Assembly: GCA_937868795.1 (NCBI GenBank)
Contig: CALMNM010000106.1
Span: 1 to 56,975 of the forward strand
Direction: 5' to 3'
DNA: 56,975 nucleotides
DNA from: an uncultured Acholeplasma sp.
Lineage (GTDB): Bacteria; Bacillota_I; Bacilli_A; Acholeplasmatales; Acholeplasmataceae
In this document: positions 44,122-52,043 of the stretch, one piece after another
Numbering within the stretch: the first letter of the stretch is position 1
How the letters are laid out: the number at the start of each line of letters is the position of its first letter
The notes under the pieces: generated by a model
Databases searched by the model: none
The model's input: the letters and a program-made list of their open reading frames with translations, nothing else
Told to the model about the DNA's origin: nothing
Made by a program: the position numbers and the translations under genes

Positions 44122-44815
44122 GAGGTTTGCCCTGTCCATAATAAGCATTTTTGCCATGTTTTCTTAAATAGTGTTTATCAAGTAAATATTGGGGTATCGG
44201 TTTTGCTTGAGGGTTGATCATGGTGGTTAAAACATTCATATGCGCGACTTCTTCTAAAACGACCGCGTGATAGACTGCATCTTTAGCGCTTTTACCAAAC
44301 GTAAAAACACCATGACCTTGAAGGAGCACACCTGGAGTTGCTGTAATATCATTTTTCTTGAAATGATCGACGATGATCAATCCTGTATGTTTTTCATAAT
44401 CTGATTCAATCTCTTCTTTTTTCAAGACACGAAGACATTGGACGGGTCCATAAAAATAATCGGCATGGGTCGTCCCAAAAGCTAAGATAGGAAGACCTGC
44501 CTGAGCATAGGCTGTCGCATACGTACTGTGCACATGACAAATCCCTTTGATCTCAGGAAATGCTTTATAGACTTCAAGATGCGTCTTTGTATCAGATGAG
44601 GGGCGATAATTTCCTTGGATGATGTTGCCATCTAGATCAAGAACGACCATATGATTCACAGTAAGCTCATCGTATTCAACACCTGAGGGCTTGATGACGA
44701 TATAGCCTGTCGTTTCATCTCTTTCGGAAACATTCCCCCACGTGAATTTCACGAGTGATTGTTTGGGTAGGTCTTGATTGGCATTTAGTACATGAACTAA
44801 AGTTTCGTTTAACAT
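44114..44815 (-). CDS. ulaF: L-ribulose-5-phosphate 4-epimerase (UlaF/AraD)
   Basis: 233 residues, usual length for the AraD/UlaF family. Motifs include FTWGNVSERD, VIKPSGVEYDEL, HLEVYKAFPEIKGICHVHST (Zn-binding His pair) and YHAVVLEEVAHMN. It makes D-xylulose-5-P, which enters the pentose phosphate pathway. The start is ATG 44815 with GAGGTG upstream; the in-frame GTG at 44824 overlaps that site. Confidence 0.94.
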   Translation of the reverse strand: MLNETLVHVLNANQDLPKQSLVKFTWGNVSERDETTGYIVIKPSGVEYDELTVNHMVVLDLDGNIIQGNYRPSSDTKTHLEVYKAFPEIKGICHVHSTYATAYAQAGLPILAFGTTHADYFYGPVQCLRVLKKEEIESDYEKHTGLIIVDHFKKNDITATPGVLLQGHGVFTFGKSAKDAVYHAVVLEEVAHMNVLTTMINPQAKPIPQYLLDKHYLRKHGKNAYYGQGKPHE

Positions 44816-44827
44816 GCATTTCACCTC

Positions 44828-45865
44828 TTATTCAGTGACGACATAAACCGCGGCTTGATGAATCGTATTATTGGCAGCAATAATCAAATCTTTATCTGCT
44901 AAATTCACAACTTTGACGTTAGCAGGTCCGACATTCTTTTCAATATCAATGATCTGATATTGCTTAGTTTCATGGTTAAAAATCAAGTAAAACAATTCTT
45001 GGTTAAGTCTTCTGATCCCACAAACAAAAGCTTTTTGTCCACGAAGCGTCGTGCCTTCCATTGCATGGGCAAATTCAATGGGTCGATCCACAGTATAGAC
45101 GATCTGGTAGATACCATCGATCTTCTTATAGAGGTGCATCGTATTCCCGTGGAAAGGTTCAATCGATAAGATTTCATCTTCACCATCATCATCGATATCA
45201 AACACGGCAACATCACTTACACGTGTTTTAATGATGTGGTCAACATGCCATGTGTCTTTTGCTTTTTGAGGAGGTGTGAAAACAAAAACACCTTCATCAC
45301 TGGTAATATAAGCAGACATTTTTCCTTGATACGGTGCACGATAATACCCGTGGTTGTGATAAAGATGATGCATGATGGGAGTGACTGTCATTTTTTCGCT
45401 TAAATCTTTGGGTAAAACACCGACAAATACTTTACCTGGATCCGACCAATCTTCTCTTTCTGTCTTTGAGGTACAGAGTGTCGCTCCAATAAAGTAATGC
45501 GTGTCACCAACCGTAATAAGATCAAATCGGTGGAGATAGGGGAGTTCTAAAAAATCGCTGACGATAAACCCATCCCCTTCAGGTTTTACATGAACGACTT
45601 TTGCCGTTTTTGCATTAAACCCGGGAAAGAAGTTTCTCACCGCTAAAAATTCACCGTTTGTCTCTGGAATGGGAACGATAGACATCGTTCCGCCCTGGTC
45701 ATCCCAAAGAATCTTCTTTTCGGAAAAGTCTTTTCCGTGATAGGCAATCGCTTTTCCTTCAATGGCTTCACTTGCCACAATAATATGTAAGTCTTGATCG
45801 ATCGTTACGTGTCCTACAGCATAGGCACGATAAAAATCATCAAGAACAATTTTTCGTATGTTCAT
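44828..45865 (-). CDS. FG-GAP-like beta-propeller protein in the ula operon
   Basis: 345 residues, no signal peptide or membrane segment, so cytoplasmic. It is beta-rich, with a FG-GAP-like calcium-loop motif VAVFDIDDDGEDEILSIEPF and several short strand-turn units (YHGKDFSEKKILWDDQGG, GDTHYFIGATL, GKMSAYITSDEGVFVF). I read it as a possible six- or seven-bladed propeller. Overlaps the HAD gene by 4 bases and lies 12 bases before ulaF. No enzyme motif is recognised. Function unknown; the operon suggests ascorbate or sugar-acid metabolism. Confidence 0.8.
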   Translation of the reverse strand: MNIRKIVLDDFYRAYAVGHVTIDQDLHIIVASEAIEGKAIAYHGKDFSEKKILWDDQGGTMSIVPIPETNGEFLAVRNFFPGFNAKTAKVVHVKPEGDGFIVSDFLELPYLHRFDLITVGDTHYFIGATLCTSKTEREDWSDPGKVFVGVLPKDLSEKMTVTPIMHHLYHNHGYYRAPYQGKMSAYITSDEGVFVFTPPQKAKDTWHVDHIIKTRVSDVAVFDIDDDGEDEILSIEPFHGNTMHLYKKIDGIYQIVYTVDRPIEFAHAMEGTTLRGQKAFVCGIRRLNQELFYLIFNHETKQYQIIDIEKNVGPANVKVVNLADKDLIIAANNTIHQAAVYVVTE

Positions 45866-46719
45866 CGAATAACCTCGCTAAAAATCTCTTTGATCGCAAT
45901 TGCGATTCCTTCATCATCATTGGATTCGGTAACATAATGCGCCGCTTCCAAAGCTCTTTTACTGGCATTTCCCATAGCGATTGCTATGCCTGCCACTTCA
46001 AACATGCTGATATCATTGTCATAATCACCAAAAGCACAGATCTGATCCTGAGAAATTCCCATATAAGACGCAATTTTTACTAAAGCGTCACCTTTACTAA
46101 TGCCCTTTGCTGAAACATCAAGCAAATTCTTGTCACTCGTGGTATAGGTGAGTGCAGTTTGCTGATCGACAAATTTCATCATTTTATGTGTTTTTGAAAC
46201 ATTCATTTCTTGGACTAAGATCTTTTCAATATGATTCACGTCTTCAATCATGTGATCATAATACTTAATCTCAATCTTTTTGAGTCCCGATCTTTCTGCA
46301 ATCGCATTATACATCTCAAAACGTTGAACTCTTAAACTGTCTTTAACAAAATAACTAGGACCTCGTGTGAGTAGGCAACAATCTAAATGTTGATCTAAAC
46401 AATATTCAATCACGTGTTTCGCATCTTCAGCAGGTAAATATTGTCTTTCAACCGAAACGCCTTTATTTAAATCATCAATGGCGCCTCCATTGACAGAAAT
46501 GACAAAATCAGCACCACCCAAGGTATGCGAATAAGTTTCGAGCATCGTGAAAATACGCCCTGATGCAATCGCGATTTTTATCCCTTTTTCACGAAGCTTT
46601 TGAATGGCTAAAAGACTTAATTTTGAAATGGTGTGGTCACTTTTTAATAAGGTGCCATCAAGATCGAAAGCGACCAAGCGAATCTGATGACTTTTGGCTT
46701 TTAAATCATCTAACTTCAT
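45862..46719 (-). CDS. HAD superfamily (Cof-type) phosphatase
   Basis: 285 residues. Motif I AFDLDGTLLKSD holds nucleophile Asp 19 and Asp 21; motif II IAIASGRIFTM; motif IV CAFGDYDNDISMFEVAG. The C2-type cap domain between them places it in the Cof/YidA group, which dephosphorylates sugar phosphates. It overlaps the propeller gene by 4 bases. Its role in the operon may be to remove toxic sugar phosphates; that is inference. Confidence 0.92.
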   Translation of the reverse strand: MKLDDLKAKSHQIRLVAFDLDGTLLKSDHTISKLSLLAIQKLREKGIKIAIASGRIFTMLETYSHTLGGADFVISVNGGAIDDLNKGVSVERQYLPAEDAKHVIEYCLDQHLDCCLLTRGPSYFVKDSLRVQRFEMYNAIAERSGLKKIEIKYYDHMIEDVNHIEKILVQEMNVSKTHKMMKFVDQQTALTYTTSDKNLLDVSAKGISKGDALVKIASYMGISQDQICAFGDYDNDISMFEVAGIAIAMGNASKRALEAAHYVTESNDDEGIAIAIKEIFSEVIR

Positions 46720-46747
46720 GTTCTATTCATCCGGTTTCTTTGGGAAT

Positions 46748-46795
46748 AAGTGGACCTGTGGATGGCATTGTCTGCCACCCACAGGAGTCACTTTA
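46748..46795 (-). other. Stable hairpin between ulaB and the HAD gene
   Basis: Minus-strand arms AAGTGACTCCTGTGGGTGGCA (as plus complement 46775-46795) and TGCCATCCACAGGTCCACTT pair along most of their length around a 5-base loop, with no T run after. It is probably an mRNA processing or stability element separating PTS genes from the enzymes below, not a terminator. Confidence 0.6.
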
Positions 46796-46796
46796 G

Positions 46797-47102
46797 TTAT
46801 TTAGCGTATTTTTCAACAAGTCCAGCAGCGATCACTTTTTCTTTGCATTCTGCTTCAGACATGACATTTCTTAGACCGATGACGGTCTTTCCTGCTTTGA
46901 CAGCATGATCGAACATGTTCATGAAATTGAGTGGGCAAAATACAACATCAAATTGGGTTGCTGAACTCTTCCCTTCAGAAATCGAACAGTGATGAATGTT
47001 ATACACGGGAATGCCGAGTTGCTTCAACACTTTTTCTACGGTGAGTTTCATCAACAAGGATGTCCCTGCACCATTGGCGCATGATACTAACACTTTAATC
47101 AT
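46797..47102 (-). CDS. ulaB: PTS ascorbate-type EIIB (UlaB)
   Basis: 101 residues, usual length. Phospho-Cys 8 in LVSCANGAGTSLLM; the rest, with VYNIHHCSISEGKSSA, is typical of lactose/ascorbate-type IIB proteins. It passes phosphate from IIA to the sugar bound by UlaA. Follows ulaA by 25 bases. Confidence 0.93.
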   Translation of the reverse strand: MIKVLVSCANGAGTSLLMKLTVEKVLKQLGIPVYNIHHCSISEGKSSATQFDVVFCPLNFMNMFDHAVKAGKTVIGLRNVMSEAECKEKVIAAGLVEKYAK

Positions 47103-47127
47103 AAGTTCGTCTCCTTAAAAGATTATT

Positions 47128-48612
47128 TTATGCGTTTGCTTCTGCTGCTTTGTTTGCTTTGTATTGTTCGTAATCGTCAGTAACCAAGAAGTAATTCTTC
47201 TTGTCTGCACGATATTGAAGTTGAGGAATAAGCACGAGTACTGCGATAATGATGACGACACCTGCGTAGCTTAAGAACTTCATAAGCACGGTGAAGATTG
47301 GCCATACAACTGCCCAGTCCCACATACCAAGGTATCCACCATAGGCTGCCATACCAACCCAGCTTGCGATGAGTGCAGATCCGAAGACTTGCATTAAGCC
47401 GGCGATGAAGGGGAACAACATTGCGGCACGTACGCCACCCTTGTTGTTTGAGAAGACTGCGATAGTTGCATTATCGAAGAATACTGGAACGAATCCAGCG
47501 ATGACTAATACTGGGCTCTTCAATGCGATAAGTGCGAAGATCGCTAAGAATTGTCCAAGAGCACCGAATAAGAAACCGATGGTTACTGCGTTTGGAGAAC
47601 CGAAACCGTAAGATACGGCGCAGTCAACACCTGGGACAGCCCCTGGTAATAATTTTTGAGAAATACCTCTGAAAGATGCGGATAATTCAGTAACGAATGT
47701 TCTAACACCAAGTTGAAGAATGGTTAGGTAAACTGCGAAGTTAAGAGCGGTTGTCAAAATGTAGAAAAAGAATGATTTACCAGCGCCTAAGAAACCTGCA
47801 GTGGTCAAGTAATCTTTACCAAGTACCAATAAGATTGTACCAAAGAATACGACCATTAGGATGGATGTAGCGACAATATTTTCATTAAAAATTGATAAGA
47901 AGCCAGGGAATCTCATATCTTCAAGCTTTTTGGAGACATTTTTACCACTGTTCATCTTTTCAGCAAGTTTAGAGAAAATCGCTAAACCGAACATTTGTTG
48001 ATGGGCGATACTGAATCCTGCACCATCGGTTAAATCTTGTGTAATCTTAACTGTTAGGTTAGTACCTACTGCCCAATACAATCCAAGAATAAGACCCATA
48101 ATTAAAAGGATTAGTGGATCATTCAATGCTGGGAATGCAAAGAGAATTAGCCAGAATGCTGTAGATGCTTGCTGAACTTGTACGTGTCCAGTCGTGAAGA
48201 TTGCTCTCATCTTTGTCCACTTCTTGAAAGCTACAAGAAGAATGTTAAAGATAAAGGCAATCAGCAAGAGCACCATAACGGATGAGAACGCACGTCCGAA
48301 GACTTCGTTGACACCTGCAGTGACTGCATTTTGTCCGAAATAAGGGTCGATAACCATCGCGTCTAGGTTGAAGCGATCTTTAAGCCCTACTAAGATAGGT
48401 CTGAAGTTTCCAACGAGTCCGCCAGAACCGACGATTAAGATTAAGTAACCTGCGGTTGCTTTGACGAAGCCTGATAAGACTTCATACCATGGTCTCTTGA
48501 GCAACAAGTAACCGATGACGACCATCAAACCGATGAAGTAAGCTGGTTGGGTTAAAATGTTATTCGCGAAAAATTCCCAAATCGTTTGTAAAACATTTAA
48601 AAAGCCGTCCAT
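47128..48612 (-). CDS. ulaA: PTS ascorbate-type EIIC (UlaA/SgaT)
   Basis: 494 residues. About 11 membrane helices with the UlaA signatures FFANNILTQPAYFIGL, LIVGSGGLVGNFRPILVGLKD, FTTGHVQVQQAST and PALNDPLILLIMG. A PTS IIC that binds and imports L-ascorbate or a related sugar acid. RBS is TAGGAGAG before the ATG. It lies 17 bases after the IIA gene. Confidence 0.95.
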   Translation of the reverse strand: MDGFLNVLQTIWEFFANNILTQPAYFIGLMVVIGYLLLKRPWYEVLSGFVKATAGYLILIVGSGGLVGNFRPILVGLKDRFNLDAMVIDPYFGQNAVTAGVNEVFGRAFSSVMVLLLIAFIFNILLVAFKKWTKMRAIFTTGHVQVQQASTAFWLILFAFPALNDPLILLIMGLILGLYWAVGTNLTVKITQDLTDGAGFSIAHQQMFGLAIFSKLAEKMNSGKNVSKKLEDMRFPGFLSIFNENIVATSILMVVFFGTILLVLGKDYLTTAGFLGAGKSFFFYILTTALNFAVYLTILQLGVRTFVTELSASFRGISQKLLPGAVPGVDCAVSYGFGSPNAVTIGFLFGALGQFLAIFALIALKSPVLVIAGFVPVFFDNATIAVFSNNKGGVRAAMLFPFIAGLMQVFGSALIASWVGMAAYGGYLGMWDWAVVWPIFTVLMKFLSYAGVVIIIAVLVLIPQLQYRADKKNYFLVTDDYEQYKANKAAEANA

Positions 48613-48629
48613 TTTTCTCTCCTATTTTT

Positions 48630-49085
48630 CTAGTTTATTTCACCGGTGAGCTTTTTCAAGTCCTCGACCGATTGAACCGTAAGTAATGCTTCAAGTAGTG
48701 TTTCATCAGTCAACATTTCGAAAAGTTGTTGCATGTTTTCAACGTGTTGATCTTTATCTACTGAAGCGAGGGTAAAAAATACTTTGGCATCTTTTGATGA
48801 GTCATTGGGGTCAAAAGATACTGGTTTTTCTAATTTCATAAACGCAATCGCTGTTCCATGAACACCTACGGCATTTTCCGTAGAATGTGGCATCGCATAA
48901 TTAGGGAATAAAACGATGTAGGGTCCAAATTTATCAACACATTCAATGATGAGTTCTGCATAACTAGGATCAACTGTTCCATCGTTTTCAAGGGGTTTGC
49001 AACTCATGCGAATCGCTTCTTGCCATGAATCAACGTGATCTAAGAATAGATAATGATTTTTTTCAATAATCGTTTTTAGTAACAT
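48630..49085 (-). CDS. ulaC: PTS EIIA domain protein (UlaC)
   Basis: 151 residues, PTS_EIIA_2 type. Phospho-His 67 in PNYAMPHSTE; the rest has AELIIECVDKFGPYIVLF. The start is ATG 49085 with AAGGAG ACATTC upstream; the longer frame to 49250 reads into ulaG. It delivers phosphate from HPr to UlaB. Confidence 0.93.
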   Translation of the reverse strand: MLLKTIIEKNHYLFLDHVDSWQEAIRMSCKPLENDGTVDPSYAELIIECVDKFGPYIVLFPNYAMPHSTENAVGVHGTAIAFMKLEKPVSFDPNDSSKDAKVFFTLASVDKDQHVENMQQLFEMLTDETLLEALLTVQSVEDLKKLTGEIN

Positions 49086-49095
49086 GAATGTCTCC

Positions 49096-50157
49096 TTATA
49101 GCATGGATTTGAAAGGAATGTTTTGTTCTTCTTCGAAACAGTCTTCAAAACCACGGCGGTGATGATATTCACGAAGGTTGATGTCTGTTGGGTAAGTGTA
49201 TTTACCACCCACTTGCCAAATAAAGGGCTTAAATTGATATTGAAGGACATCTTTTTTCATATCATAGATGGCTAGAATTTCTTTTGGATCAGACATAAAA
49301 TTTGCCCATATGTCGTAATGCAGTGGAATAAGAACTTTTGCACGGAGTGCTTCTGCCATACGAAGTAAGTCAACGGAGGTTTGCTTGTCTGCAATGCCTA
49401 CTGGGTTTTCACCAAATGCACCAAAGCATACATCAATCTTATGTTTCTTGCCATGATCAGCAAAACTGATAGAGTAATGGGAGTCAGCAGCATCATAGAT
49501 GTTTCCACCTGAAGTCTTAAATAAATAGTTGACTGCTTTTTGATCCATATCGGGAATGGTTCCTGCAAGAGGTTCATATCCATTGGTTGTCACTAAACAT
49601 GTACGATCGAATGAATCTAAAGCGACAATTTCAACATCCTTGACTTTGATGACATCACCAGGTTTAACCACGATGCATCGTTCAGCGGGTACACCCCATT
49701 TGATCCAAAGATTGACTGATTCTTGTGGCCCAATGAAAGGAATGGGTTCTTTAATATTTTGTAGGACTGCTGCAGCAAAGTAGATGTCCATATGATCTGC
49801 ATGATAATGGGTCGCAACCACGGCATCGAGTTTTTTAACTTCAAAGGGATCGAGCACGTGTGGTTGTACGCGTAAATTAGGTTGTTGCAAACGTCCACCT
49901 GACATGTTGGCCATTTGATGACCTGGTAACATGTTGGCTGTTCGTGTCGTACGTTTACCACTACCAAACCATAGGTCAACGGCGATGTTTGTATTCTGAT
50001 CAGTCTTTAACCAAAATCCCATGCAACCTGTCCACCATAATGCCACGGTATTGGGTTTTACCACTTCATCTTCAATCAATTCGTTTAAGTATGTCCCCCA
50101 TTCAGGAAACATAGCCCGTAGCCATGTATCTTTTGTAATTTCATTGACTTTTGCCAT
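49096..50157 (-). CDS. ulaG: L-ascorbate-6-phosphate lactonase UlaG
   Basis: 353 residues, usual length for UlaG. A metallo-beta-lactamase fold with the metal motif THYHADHMD (His 117, His 119, Asp 121, His 122) and the UlaG-specific ALWWTGCMGFWLKT and TANMLPGHQMANMSGGRLQQPNL stretches. It hydrolyses ascorbate-6-phosphate to 3-keto-L-gulonate-6-phosphate. It is the first gene of the operon, behind a good promoter with cre-like boxes. Confidence 0.96.
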   Translation of the reverse strand: MAKVNEITKDTWLRAMFPEWGTYLNELIEDEVVKPNTVALWWTGCMGFWLKTDQNTNIAVDLWFGSGKRTTRTANMLPGHQMANMSGGRLQQPNLRVQPHVLDPFEVKKLDAVVATHYHADHMDIYFAAAVLQNIKEPIPFIGPQESVNLWIKWGVPAERCIVVKPGDVIKVKDVEIVALDSFDRTCLVTTNGYEPLAGTIPDMDQKAVNYLFKTSGGNIYDAADSHYSISFADHGKKHKIDVCFGAFGENPVGIADKQTSVDLLRMAEALRAKVLIPLHYDIWANFMSDPKEILAIYDMKKDVLQYQFKPFIWQVGGKYTYPTDINLREYHHRRGFEDCFEEEQNIPFKSML

Positions 50158-50185
50158 GTCGCTTCTCCTTTAATTATTTTGATTA

Positions 50186-50199
50186 TCAAAACGTTTTCT
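50186..50199. promoter_or_regulatory. cre-like box just after the ula transcription start
   Basis: TCAAAACGTTTTCT matches the cre consensus at 12 of 14 positions and lies right after the predicted start near 50201, where CcpA would block elongation. Confidence 0.4.
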
Positions 50200-50207
50200 C
50201 GAGTTTA

Positions 50208-50236
50208 ATTATATGATGTTTCGTTCATTTAAACAA
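50208..50236 (-). promoter_or_regulatory. Promoter of the ula operon
   Basis: Minus-strand TTGTTT (50231-50236), a 17-base spacer and perfect TATAAT (50208-50213), 51 bases upstream of the ulaG ATG. Confidence 0.75.
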
Positions 50237-50309
50237 TGCTTTTTGTATTTTATGTATGTTTTTATGGACTATATTTTCATATAATATCATTTTTATGCAC
50301 ATAAAACGA

Positions 50310-50346
50310 CGTAAACGTTTACATTTATGATTATTGGTGTTATACT
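50310..50346 (+). promoter_or_regulatory. Promoter of the TPR-membrane/DeoR unit with overlapping cre
   Basis: TTTACA (50318-50323), a 17-base spacer and TATACT (50341-50346). CGTAAACGTTTACA (50310-50323), which matches the cre consensus at 13 of 14 positions on the minus strand, overlaps the -35, so CcpA would block this promoter directly. Confidence 0.65.
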
Positions 50347-50387
50347 CAATTTGAACAATACTTTTCATATTTTAAAGGAGTCTACAC

Positions 50388-51158
50388 ATGTTTACATTAA
50401 AAAAGTTATTACTTGGGGAAAAAACTCGCTTATTCATGATGGTTGTAATCTTCATTGTGTTCATTGTTTTTACAACAAGGATTATTCTGCAAGAACCTAA
50501 AGTACTCAATCAAATTCTATATTTTGTCATTATGGGTTTCTTTGCTTTCTTCTTTGTTTTGTCTGAAGTCTTAAGATTTATGTATCAAAAAGGCATTGAA
50601 CAACTCGTTATCAAGTGTGATCCAGAAAGCGCTCTGACACTCATGAATAAGCTAAGAAAGATCGATATCATCAAAGGTTATCAACAATCCATGCTGGTGT
50701 TCATGTCACTTTATTATCGCGATCTTGGAATGTATGATGAGCTGAATACGTTGATCAATGATGCAATCTTTGAGCGTAGTGCAAGTTTGAAATTGGTCAA
50801 GAAAGTCAATCAATTTTACCTCTCCCTTCAAAAAGATGATTTGGAGTCAGCAACCAAATTGAATAAAGAAATAAATGACATTTACTTGGTAAAAACAAAA
50901 AAACGATATTCTGCTCGTCCAGTGTATAGTCTTAACCAACTAAATGCGGATTTCTTTTTAGCAAAAAACAACCTAAGCAAGGCACATGATGCCCTAAGGG
51001 ATATTAACGAACAATCGCTTAACCCACGCGAAAAAACATACTATTACATCAGCTATGCAAAATATTATCAATTAAAGAAACAAAATAAAGAGGAACTTAT
51101 GGTTAAACAAGCGAGAGAATTAGGACAACATCTCGCTCATGTCAAGAATTATCACTAG
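50388..51158 (+). CDS. Membrane-anchored TPR-like protein upstream of the DeoR gene
   Basis: 256 residues. Two membrane helices (about 15-34 and 43-65), then helical pairs rich in Leu, Lys and Tyr (DPESALTLMNKLRKID, YQQSMLVFMSLYYRDLGM, YSLNQLNADFFLAKNNLSKA), with the look of tetratricopeptide repeats. Family not recognised. It is the first gene of a unit with the DeoR regulator (9 bases between), under a cre-controlled promoter. It might anchor or sense something at the membrane for that regulator; this is inference. Confidence 0.75.
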   Translation: MFTLKKLLLGEKTRLFMMVVIFIVFIVFTTRIILQEPKVLNQILYFVIMGFFAFFFVLSEVLRFMYQKGIEQLVIKCDPESALTLMNKLRKIDIIKGYQQSMLVFMSLYYRDLGMYDELNTLINDAIFERSASLKLVKKVNQFYLSLQKDDLESATKLNKEINDIYLVKTKKRYSARPVYSLNQLNADFFLAKNNLSKAHDALRDINEQSLNPREKTYYYISYAKYYQLKKQNKEELMVKQARELGQHLAHVKNYH

Positions 51159-51167
51159 GGGGATATT

Positions 51168-51941
51168 ATGAGAAATAGTAAAGTAGCGATTGAAAAACGT
51201 CGTGAACGCATTTTGAAGTTGCTAGAGTTTCGCGATAATATGACGGTTGAAGAACTCGCAGAAGAATTGAAAACATCCGAAATTACGATTCGCCGTGATT
51301 TAGATCATTTTGAAGAGCAAAATTTGATTGATCGCCATCGTGGTGGCGCTTCACTCAATAAAAATAACTTCACAACGAATATTTTCAGTTCAAATTTAGC
51401 TATCAATAAGCATGCAATAGCAAAAGCTGCAGCACGATTTGTGGAAGATGGAGACACAATTTTTATCAACACTTCTTCTACTGCACTCCTAATGCTCGAA
51501 TACATTACTGCAAAACAAGTAACCGTAGTCACCAATAATGGACGAGCAATCTTTTGTGAATCCAAAGATAATCTCTTTGTCGTCCTCACAGGAGGAGAAC
51601 TCCGAATGCCCAAAGAATCCCTTGTCGGTGATTTCGCGATTAATAATTTGAACCGAGTGAAAGCTGCTAAATGTTTTCTCGGATGTAGTGGTATTTCCGT
51701 CAAAGGTGGATTTACGACTGCTGTACTTCAAGAAGTCGCCGTCAATGAAATCATGCTAAAAAATACAATTGGATTGAAATTTGTTTTAGCAGATACTAAT
51801 AAAGTAGGAAAAGAACATAGTTTCATCTCTGGTTCTGTTTCAGATTTAAACTATTTGATTACGGATACACAAGCCAACGAAATAGAGGTTAAAGCTTTAA
51901 GAAATGCTGGGCTAAAAGTCATACAGGTGCCTATCGAATAA
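51168..51941 (+). CDS. DeoR-family transcriptional regulator, probable ula repressor
   Basis: 257 residues. N-terminal winged HTH contains MTVEELAEELKTSEITIRRDL and FEEQNLIDRHRGGASL, the DeoR hallmark. The C-terminal sugar-phosphate sensor domain has INTSSTALLMLEYI, VTNNGRAIFCE and LTGGELRMPKESLVGD. E. coli UlaR is of the same family. The gene is divergent from the ula operon, so ascorbate-6-phosphate control of ula is the likely job. RBS AGGGGGATATT. Confidence 0.9.
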   Translation: MRNSKVAIEKRRERILKLLEFRDNMTVEELAEELKTSEITIRRDLDHFEEQNLIDRHRGGASLNKNNFTTNIFSSNLAINKHAIAKAAARFVEDGDTIFINTSSTALLMLEYITAKQVTVVTNNGRAIFCESKDNLFVVLTGGELRMPKESLVGDFAINNLNRVKAAKCFLGCSGISVKGGFTTAVLQEVAVNEIMLKNTIGLKFVLADTNKVGKEHSFISGSVSDLNYLITDTQANEIEVKALRNAGLKVIQVPIE

Positions 51942-51944
51942 TAT

Positions 51945-51968
51945 AAGGACTCAACCGAGTCCTTTTTT
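51945..51968 (+). terminator. Terminator of the DeoR unit
   Basis: Perfect 8-bp stem AAGGACTC/GAGTCCTT with a 4-base loop and a T run, just after the stop. Confidence 0.9.
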
Positions 51969-52043
51969 ATTGCTTGAAGAGCATCAGTTTAAACAACCTC
52001 ATACATAAAAATGATATAATGTTTGTTGATGAGGAGTGATGCT

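Noticed and set aside
48630-49250. Longer ulaC frame starting at 49250
   Set aside because: It overlaps the 3' end of ulaG, and the EIIA domain and ribosome binding site point to ATG 49085.
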